This document shows positions 5,841-11,930 of a DNA stretch of 11,930 nt, in pieces. The stretch is from positions 1-11,930 of the forward strand of contig JAEXWS010000215.1 in assembly GCA_023406225.1 (NCBI GenBank), given 5' to 3'. Under the pieces are notes generated by a model that was not told the origin of the DNA, made no database searches, and saw nothing but the letters and a program-made list of their open reading frames with translations. A program made the position numbers and the translations under genes. Positions within the stretch are counted from its first letter, which is position 1. Each line of letters begins with the position of its first letter. This DNA comes from Bacillota bacterium (GTDB lineage Bacteria; Bacillota; Clostridia; Oscillospirales; Oscillospiraceae).

Positions 5841-7612
5841 CGGTAGTAAACGCCTAAAAACGCCTTGTGGGGCTCCGTGAACGGCCCCAGTTCGATCTCC
5901 ATGCCGATCTCAAAGGCCCGGTCCCAGGGGAAGCTGTAAGCCCCCAGGGTCACGGTCCCCCAGCCCAGCTCCCGGTACGGCTCCAGAGACGCGATGAAAT
6001 TGCTGCGCTCCAAATTCTTCAGCGCCTTTTTCGTGCGCTCCGCCATGCCGGATTCCAGCCGGGCCTGGACCGCCTCCCGGTCGATGTCCGGCTGCCAGAA
6101 GTTGTCCGGGTTCCCGGCCAGATCGCTTCGCACATAGGCCAGCAGGTCGTCCCGCACCGCGTTTTTATAGCAGAAGTCCTTCAGCACGCTGTCCGCCAGG
6201 GTCCGGGCGAAAGCCGCCTCCGTCCCGGCGTCGGGGGTCCCCTGCTTCAAAAAGGCGTACCGGGCCACGCCGTGGCTCAGCGCTGTGCCGGTGACGATGG
6301 CCATGTCAAGAAAGCCCGCGTAGCTGAGGAGCCAGCCCAGCTCCGTCTGCTCCGTCAGCGCGTCGTGGAAGGCTGCGCCGTACCTGCCGTTCCCCGCGTC
6401 GATGAGGATCGTGGGCAAAGCCGTCTCCCGGTTCCATTTCAGCCGCTCGATCAGGGCGGTATAGTAGGCCGCCTTTTCCGCCTCGTCTGCGGGCTGGGTC
6501 AAAACCAGGACCTGCAGGTCGATCACATCGCCCGGGGCGTCCTGCCGCAGGCCAAAAAAGTCAAGATGCTCCTCCACGATGGTCTTGAGGGGCTGATAGT
6601 CATAGGCGCAGGCGGCCTCCCGTTCCATATCGCCGTAATACAGCACCTGGGCCGTGGCCCCGGTCCAGCCGCTCTCCTCCAGATAGAGCTTCGCCGCCGC
6701 CTTGAAGGCCAGATCGTCCACGCCGGAGAGCAGCGCGTCCCCCTCCCGCAGCCAGCGGCGCAGATAGGCGATCTCGTTTTTCTGGATGCTGTCCTCCTCG
6801 GAGGAGTCGTCCACGCCCACCAGCACCCGGAAATGCTCGTACCCGCCGCCCCGCACCGTCTCCAGCATCCGCTGGGACAGCGCCAGTTTTCGGCTCCGGG
6901 CCGCCAGATACTCCGCGACCTCCCACTCCTCCAGGCCGAAATCCCCCGGGGACAGGGGCGCTCCGTTCCCGTTCAGGCGGTAGTCCGCCCGAATGTTTTC
7001 CACGGTCAGCTCTTCGCCGTCCAGCTCCGGACGGCTCTCGATGCCGTAAGACCGCAGGGCGTTGTACCCCTCCAGGTCCCAGTGGTCGTACCCCACCGTG
7101 GGAGCCAGGCGCATCACACTGTCCAGCAGCCACACCCGGTTGTTCCCATCCGCCGCCAGCGTGGACAGCAGACGGTCCAGCAGTTCCATTTCCGTCAGAA
7201 CCGTCCCGTCGGAGAGCGTCACCGGCTCCATCTCAAACATGGACCGGGAATTTACCAGCCCGCCGGAGAGGAGCTGATCCAGCGAGAGGATGTAGCGGTC
7301 GCACCCCGCCGCCTCCTGCTCCAGCACCCATTCGTACAGGGCCCCCCGGTCCCCGTACTGGGTCCCGTTGGCGTTGCGGGGCTGGCCGCTGAGCCGGGTG
7401 CGGTACAGGTCCGCCTCCGGCATCTCCAGGGTATAGCCCAGGGACTCCGCCAGATACGCCACCCGCTCCACATTGTCGGGCCGGTCGTCCAGCGGCACAT
7501 AGGCGACGGCGTTCCGCGCCTGCGGCCCCGGCGCCAGCTCCGCCGCCGGCGCCTCGCACCCCGTCAACAGCACGGCGCAGAGCGCCGCGGCCAAGATCCG
7601 CATATTTTTCAT
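5837..7612 (-). CDS. DUF4127-family lipoprotein
   Basis: A 591-aa protein of the DUF4127 family, function unknown. The N-terminus MKNMRILAAALCAVLLTGC is a lipoprotein signal with lipobox LLTG-C19, so it should be attached to the outer face of the membrane. Family hallmarks are AYVPLDDRPDNVER (about residues 37-50), RYILSLDQLLSGGLVNSR, LAPTVGYDHWDLEGYN, LVGVDDSSEEDSIQKNEI, TILIDAGNGRYGAAFHD and the C-terminal LGAYSFPWDRAFEIGMEIEL. The Asp- and Asn-rich conserved motifs suggest an enzyme, but no reaction is established to my knowledge. Start is set at 7612, where AAAGGAGG (7617-7624) precedes the ATG by about 4 nt; the open frame extends 10 codons further into the upstream terminator hairpin. 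It ends in a hairpin shared with the convergent operon. Confidence 0.88.
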   Translation of the reverse strand: MKNMRILAAALCAVLLTGCEAPAAELAPGPQARNAVAYVPLDDRPDNVERVAYLAESLGYTLEMPEADLYRTRLSGQPRNANGTQYGDRGALYEWVLEQEAAGCDRYILSLDQLLSGGLVNSRSMFEMEPVTLSDGTVLTEMELLDRLLSTLAADGNNRVWLLDSVMRLAPTVGYDHWDLEGYNALRSYGIESRPELDGEELTVENIRADYRLNGNGAPLSPGDFGLEEWEVAEYLAARSRKLALSQRMLETVRGGGYEHFRVLVGVDDSSEEDSIQKNEIAYLRRWLREGDALLSGVDDLAFKAAAKLYLEESGWTGATAQVLYYGDMEREAACAYDYQPLKTIVEEHLDFFGLRQDAPGDVIDLQVLVLTQPADEAEKAAYYTALIERLKWNRETALPTILIDAGNGRYGAAFHDALTEQTELGWLLSYAGFLDMAIVTGTALSHGVARYAFLKQGTPDAGTEAAFARTLADSVLKDFCYKNAVRDDLLAYVRSDLAGNPDNFWQPDIDREAVQARLESGMAERTKKALKNLERSNFIASLEPYRELGWGTVTLGAYSFPWDRAFEIGMEIELGPFTEPHKAFLGVYYR

Positions 7613-7625
7613 CGGTCCTCCTTTT

Positions 7626-7652
7626 AAAAAAGGCGGAGCCACCGGCTCCGCC
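7626..7652 (-). terminator. Intrinsic terminator abutting the DUF4127 ribosome site
   Basis: On the minus strand a perfect 9-bp stem (7644-7652 with 7632-7640, loop GGT) is followed by T6 (7631-7626). The ribosome site AAAGGAGG begins two bases after the T run. It could be the end of the dnaX-ebfC transcript or a leader attenuator for the DUF4127 gene. Confidence 0.8.
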
Positions 7653-7950
7653 CCTTATCCTCCATCCCCCGTCTCCCGTCCCGCGCCCACAGGCGCAAAG
7701 GGAAGGGGCCAGGGGAAACCCGCGGTTTCCCCTAAGTAACCGCCCATCCCGCGCCCGCAGGCGCAAAAGGAAGGGGGCTAGGGGAAACCTGCGGTTTCCC
7801 CAGTTCTTTCGCCAACGGCGAAAGAAGAAAATCCAATCATTTTCGGCAGGACATGCGCCTGCCGAAAATTCCTTGACCTGTTTGCCCCTGGGGCAAACGC
7901 ACCAGTCCGCAGACTGGTGGGGGGGATCTAAAGGGGGGACGCAGTCCCCT
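7632..7950. repeat. Array of at least eight consecutive hairpins
   Basis: This gap of roughly 320 bp holds perfect or near-perfect inverted repeats in a row: 7632-7652, 7712-7732, 7781-7801, 7804-7826 (10-bp stem), 7840-7868 (11-bp stem), 7880-7898, 7900-7919 and 7934-7949, plus GCGCC/GGCGC hairpins at 7683-7696 and in the second repeat copy. Several have CGC, TGC, GCA or CGCA loops. No credible reading frame uses the region. Only the leftmost hairpin has a terminator T run. Its role is unknown: mRNA 3' protection, a dispersed repeat cluster, or a nucleoid protein target are possible. Confidence 0.85.
7679..7801. repeat. Two-copy tandem repeat, 68-bp period
   Basis: Copy 1 (7679-7732) and copy 2 (7747-7801) are about 54-55 bp each, with a handful of substitutions and one base of length difference, separated by a 14-bp unrelated spacer. 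Each holds a GCGCC/GGCGC hairpin then a GGGGAAACC/GGTTTCCCC hairpin. All stem bases of the second hairpin are identical; variation falls in loops and linkers (CGC versus TGC). Confidence 0.85.
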
Positions 7951-7959
7951 CTTTAAGCC

Positions 7960-8322
7960 TTAAAGCCCCAGTCCTCCCAGGTCCAATCCCCCGGTGATGC
8001 CGTCCATGCCCTTGTCCATGGCCTCTCCCGCCTGGCGAAGCGCCTCGTTCACGGCGGAAACCACCAGGTCCTGGAGCATCTCCACGTCCGAGGGGTCCAC
8101 CGCCTCGGGCTGGATGGACACGGACAGCACTTCCTTCTTGCCGTTGACCTTGGCGCTCACCGCGCCGCCGCCCACGCTGGCAGTGAATTCCTGGGCCTCC
8201 ACGGCCTCCTGGGCAGCCGCCATCTGCTCCTGCATCCGGGCGATCTTCTGCTGGACCTCCATCTGGCGCTGGGCGCCGGAAACCTTGCCGTTTGTAAATC
8301 CGCGGCGTGCGCTGTATCCCAT
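7960..8322 (-). CDS. ebfC: YbaB/EbfC nucleoid-associated protein
   Basis: A 120-aa member of the YbaB/EbfC family, small dimeric DNA-binding proteins encoded between dnaX and recR in most bacteria. After a divergent basic N-terminus (MGYSARRGFTNGKVSGAQRQ) comes the long helix MEVQQKIARMQEQMAAAQEAVEAQEF, the sheet ASVGGGAVSAKVNGKKEVLSV, then the signature QPEAVDPSDVEMLQDLVVSAVNEALRQA and a Gly-rich tail GLDLGGLGL. Length is at the upper end of the family (100-115). Start 8322 has AAAGGAGAT 8 nt upstream, overlapping the dnaX stop 13 bp away, so it is co-transcribed with dnaX. recR does not follow; the hairpin array does. Confidence 0.93.
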   Translation of the reverse strand: MGYSARRGFTNGKVSGAQRQMEVQQKIARMQEQMAAAQEAVEAQEFTASVGGGAVSAKVNGKKEVLSVSIQPEAVDPSDVEMLQDLVVSAVNEALRQAGEAMDKGMDGITGGLDLGGLGL

Positions 8323-8335
8323 GGTCGTATCTCCT

Positions 8336-10042
<1,707 letters not shown>

Positions 10043-10063
10043 GGAACGCCTCCTGAACAGAAT

Positions 10064-10207
10064 AAAAGTCCTCCGTATGCAGCTGCGGAACCGGCGTCCT
10101 CGCGTCACATGGAACATCCCGCTTAATGCTGCTCGGTTCCCCGCCTGACATGATTCGCAGGCTTCCATTGCGCGAGACCGGCTCCGCAGCTGCATGCGGA
10201 GGACTTC
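10064..10207 (-). ncRNA. ffs: Signal recognition particle RNA (bacterial small type)
   Basis: The strand opposite to plus contains the universal SRP domain IV: GUCAGG, a CGG/CCG helix capped by the GGAA tetraloop (loop at 10140-10137), then AGCAGC, followed by the typical AUUAAGC stretch. The 5' segment (10206-10178) and the 3' segment (10066-10094) pair in a helix of about 29 bp with one mismatch and one G-U. The RNA is thus one long hairpin of about 141 nt without room for an Alu domain. It lies just upstream of dnaX, as scRNA genes do in Firmicutes, and partners with Ffh encoded at 1085-2443. The 3' end runs into a weak TTTTATT, so some read-through into dnaX is likely. Confidence 0.93.
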
Positions 10208-10220
10208 TGATAGCTTATCC

Positions 10221-10249
10221 ATTTTACTATAGGACTTAAAAAATGGCAA
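10221..10249 (-). promoter_or_regulatory. Promoter of ffs (and probably dnaX-ebfC)
   Basis: On the minus strand TTGCCA (10244-10249), 17 bp, TAAAAT (10221-10226). The predicted start, near 10214, falls about 8 nt before the terminal helix of the SRP RNA. No other good promoter lies between ffs and the dnaX start 22 bp further on, so dnaX is likely transcribed through ffs. Confidence 0.65.
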
Positions 10250-10282
10250 CCAAAAATTTTGCGGTTTTTGAAAAAAAGACTC

Positions 10283-10310
10283 TTTACAAGCAAAAAAAAT
10301 ATGGTATAAT
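10283..10310 (+). promoter_or_regulatory. Extended -10 promoter of tRNA-Ala
   Basis: TTTACA (10283-10288), a 16-bp A-rich spacer, and a perfect TATAAT (10305-10310) with TGG directly before it, an extended -10. The start would be near 10317, about 35 nt before the tRNA. It is divergent from the ffs promoter across an AT-rich stretch. Confidence 0.8.
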
Positions 10311-10351
10311 ATCACTTGTTGCCGGCCAAAACTGGACGGCGGCACAGGTTT

Positions 10352-10427
10352 GGGGGCGTAGCTCAGCTGGGAGAGCGTACGGTTCGCATCCGTAAGGTCG
10401 TGAGTTCGATCCTCATCGTCTCCACCA
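10352..10427 (+). tRNA. tRNA-Ala (anticodon CGC)
   Basis: A 76-nt cloverleaf with CCA encoded. The acceptor GGGGGCG pairs with CGTCTCC, including the G3-U70 wobble that marks alanine tRNAs. The D arm is GCTC/GAGC, the anticodon stem TACGG/CCGTA with loop TTCGCAT gives anticodon CGC (codon GCG), the variable loop is AGGTC and the T arm is GTGAG/CTCAT around TTCGATC. It stands alone with its own promoter and terminator. The CGC isoacceptor is consistent with a GC-rich genome rich in GCG codons. Confidence 0.96.
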
Positions 10428-10464
10428 GAAAAGGCCGTGAAATCGTTGATTTCACGGCCTTTTC
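10428..10464 (+). terminator. Intrinsic terminator of tRNA-Ala
   Basis: A perfect 17-bp stem (10428-10444 with 10448-10464) around GTT starts immediately after the encoded CCA. The 3' arm ends in TTTTC and a further T6 run is at 10470-10475. It should isolate the tRNA from the downstream cas genes. Confidence 0.9.
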
Positions 10465-10510
10465 ATAATTTTTTGGCCGATTTGTAAAGCTAAAATTTTC
10501 TTTATTGTAT

Positions 10511-10539
10511 TTGCAAGATCTGACTGAATGACATACAAT
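10511..10539 (+). promoter_or_regulatory. Candidate promoter for the cas3 transcript
   Basis: TTGCAA (10511-10516), 17 bp, TACAAT (10534-10539). A short inverted repeat TTGTAT (10505-10510) / ATACAA (10533-10538) brackets it and could be an operator. Transcription from here would leave a leader of about 280 nt before cas3 that includes the degenerate frame at 10592-10831. Confidence 0.5.
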
Positions 10540-10591
10540 GAAATCAAACCGCAGACCAAGGCGCCACATTGTGGAAGCACGAAGCAGTTAG

Positions 10592-10831
10592 TCCCGCATC
10601 ATTGACCATGACGTATGCCGCATCGGCGGCGGAAAGCGGGACACGCGGAAAATGCGCCTGCTTCCGCGCTCCCCGGCCCGGAACGAGCGCGCCGCCGCCA
10701 CCGGCAAGGCCCTGATGCGGGACGTGAAGGCGGTGGACAGCATGCCGCTGACGGCGCTGAAAAACCAGCTTTCCCCCCGGAATAACCCGGCGGCACTACC
10801 CGATCTCATATTTTGTGGAGGAGGCGTATGA
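10592..10831 (+). pseudogene. Degenerate reading frame upstream of cas3
   Basis: A frame of 79 sense codons is open from just after a TAG (10589-10591) to a TGA whose first bases overlap the cas3 start as ATGA (10828-10831). Its third positions are mostly G or C in the first 55 codons, as in real genes here. It reads for example KALMRDVKAVDSMPLTALKN. There is no ATG with a ribosome site: the only long internal start (10652, 59 aa) lacks one. I do not recognise the product. It may be the 3' remnant of a gene lost at an island junction, or chance. Low certainty. Confidence 0.3.
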
Positions 10832-11930
10832 TGGAATCACCCGTGTTTTTAGCCCATATTGCGGAGGATGGCCGAGAGCAGACGGTCCTGGAGCATCTGA
10901 CCGGCACGGCGGAGCTGGCGGCGGCGTTCGCCCGTCCCTTCGGCGGCGAGGGACAGGCGTCTCTGGCCGGGCTGGCCCATGATATCGGTAAATACTCCGC
11001 CTCCTTTCAAAGGCGCCTCCACGGCGGTCCCAGGATCGACCACGCCACCGCCGGAGCCTTTGAGTGCTGGAAGCGGGGACAGCCCTTCGCCGCCCTGGCT
11101 GTGGCCGGGCATCACGGCGGTCTGCCCGACGGCGGAGGGCAGGGGGACGGCCCGGAACTGTCCACCTTCTTCGGCCGCATGAGCCGGGCGGCACAGGGAA
11201 AGCTGGCTCCATACGGCTCCTGGCGGGCGGAGCTTGCCCTGCCCACGCCCCCGTCTCCCCAAATGAGAGACGGCGCCGAGATGATGTTCTTTACCCGGAT
11301 GCTGTACTCCTGCCTGGTGGACGCGGATTTTCTGGACACCAAGACGTTTATGGACGGAGCAGCCCGGCGGCCCGGCGGCGTGTCCATGGACGCGCTGTGG
11401 GCCCGGCTCCGGCAGTCCATCTCGGGCTGGTTTCCGCCCAAGGGGGAGCTGAATCAGCAGCGGTGCGCCATCCTGACGCGCTGTATGGCGGAGGGGGAGC
11501 GCCGGGAACCAGGGCTGTTCACCCTCACCGTGCCCACCGGGGGCGGCAAGACGGTGGCCTCCCTGGCCTTCGCCCTGGCCCATGCCAGAGCCCACGGCCT
11601 GCGGCGGGTCATCTATGTGATCCCCTACACCTCCATCATCGAGCAGACCGCCAAGACCTTTCGGGACATCCTGGGGAAAGAGGCCGTGCTGGAGCACCAC
11701 TCCAACGTGCTCTACGACACAGAGGAAGCGGCCGAGGCCGGGCCGGAGAATCTCCCCCTGGCTCAGGCCACGGAGAACTGGGATATGCCGGTGGTGGTGA
11801 CCACGGCGGTACAGTTCTTTGAATCCCTGTACGCCAGCCGCTCCTCCCAGTGCCGGAAGCTGCACAGCATCGCGGGCAGCGTAGTGGTGTTCGACGAGGC
11901 CCAGATGCTGCCCCTCCCCTATCTCCGCCC
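10828..11930 (+). CDS. cas3: CRISPR-associated helicase/nuclease Cas3 (5' part, runs off window)
   Basis: Cas3 is the effector of type I CRISPR systems. Recruited by Cascade at a target, it nicks and unwinds DNA with a helicase motor and degrades it with an HD nuclease. The 367 codons present cover the HD domain: H23, the H51-D52 pair in GLAHDIGKYS, H72 in DHATAGAFE and H95-H96 in AGHHGGLPDG. The first helicase domain follows with Walker A TVPTGGGKT (about 234-242), VIYVIPYTSIIEQTA and Walker B VVVFDEAQML (DEAQ 356-359). ATG 10828 or the adjacent ATG 10831 both suit TGGAGGAGG (10816-10824). The overall style matches subtype I-C Cas3, where cas5, cas8c, cas7, cas4, cas1 and cas2 normally follow. 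Catalytic residues are intact as far as visible. Confidence 0.93.
   Translation, partial: MMESPVFLAHIAEDGREQTVLEHLTGTAELAAAFARPFGGEGQASLAGLAHDIGKYSASFQRRLHGGPRIDHATAGAFECWKRGQPFAALAVAGHHGGLPDGGGQGDGPELSTFFGRMSRAAQGKLAPYGSWRAELALPTPPSPQMRDGAEMMFFTRMLYSCLVDADFLDTKTFMDGAARRPGGVSMDALWARLRQSISGWFPPKGELNQQRCAILTRCMAEGERREPGLFTLTVPTGGGKTVASLAFALAHARAHGLRRVIYVIPYTSIIEQTAKTFRDILGKEAVLEHHSNVLYDTEEAAEAGPENLPLAQATENWDMPVVVTTAVQFFESLYASRSSQCRKLHSIAGSVVVFDEAQMLPLPYLR

Noticed and set aside
5867..7627. Long plus-strand frame opposite the DUF4127 gene
   Set aside because: Low-complexity Gln/Arg/His/Val-rich shadow of a real minus-strand gene; the minus-strand product has a lipoprotein signal and family motifs.
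10043..10345. Upstream extension of the dnaX frame
   Set aside because: This region is the SRP RNA gene and its promoter; the canonical MYQALYRKWRP start at 10042 has its own AGGAGG.
10363..10569. Minus-strand 68-aa frame over the tRNA
   Set aside because: Its C-terminal part is the reverse complement of the tRNA-Ala, a well-known annotation artefact.
10849..11865. Minus-strand 338-aa frame at the right edge
   Set aside because: It is antisense to the cas3 frame, which has HD, Walker A and DEAQ motifs.
10428..11930. CRISPR array or leader near cas3
   Set aside because: No regularly spaced direct repeats are seen in the segment; in I-C loci the array usually lies beyond cas2, outside this window.

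Overview
The window looks like chromosome of a GC-rich Firmicute, most likely a member of the Oscillospiraceae (Flavonifractor/Oscillibacter/Lawsonibacter-like). This is inferred from strong AGGAGG-type ribosome binding sites, the Firmicutes order ylxM-ffh-rpsP-khpA-rimM-trmD, an SRP RNA gene directly upstream of dnaX-ebfC, and high third-position GC. No 16S gene is present, so the genus is a guess.

Left part (1-5840). A partial DUF819-type membrane protein leaves the window on the minus strand. A clear sigma-A promoter at 641-669 then drives ylxM-ffh (SRP regulator and SRP54), rpsP (S16) and khpA (KH-domain RNA-binding protein). This translation/secretion operon is broken by about 1 kb. That stretch holds a palindrome-rich, MITE-like repeat (about 3061-3266) flanked by two copies of the same terminator palindrome, and an oppositely oriented two-helix membrane protein gene. 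The block resumes at rimM-trmD with its own promoter (3955-3983), followed by an unknown single-span membrane protein where rplS would be expected. A perfect 18-bp hairpin (5801-5840) ends both this operon and the convergent gene beyond it.

Middle part (5837-10250, minus strand). In transcription order there is an SRP RNA gene (ffs), dnaX, ebfC/ybaB, a roughly 320-bp gene-free array of at least eight consecutive hairpins containing a 68-bp-period tandem repeat, and a DUF4127 lipoprotein. The last hairpin is a terminator that abuts the DUF4127 ribosome binding site. The usual third gene of the dnaX cluster, recR, is not in the window. Both the RNA (ffs) and the protein (ffh) of the signal recognition particle are encoded here, about 8 kb apart.

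Right part (10283-11930, plus strand). A tRNA-Ala(CGC) gene has its own extended -10 promoter and terminator. It is followed by a promoter-like sequence, a degenerate reading frame, and the first 367 codons of a Cas3 HD-nuclease/helicase, probably subtype I-C. The cas3 frame runs off the window edge. The tRNA/cas3 junction is a plausible edge of an acquired defence island, but no att repeat or CRISPR array is visible here.
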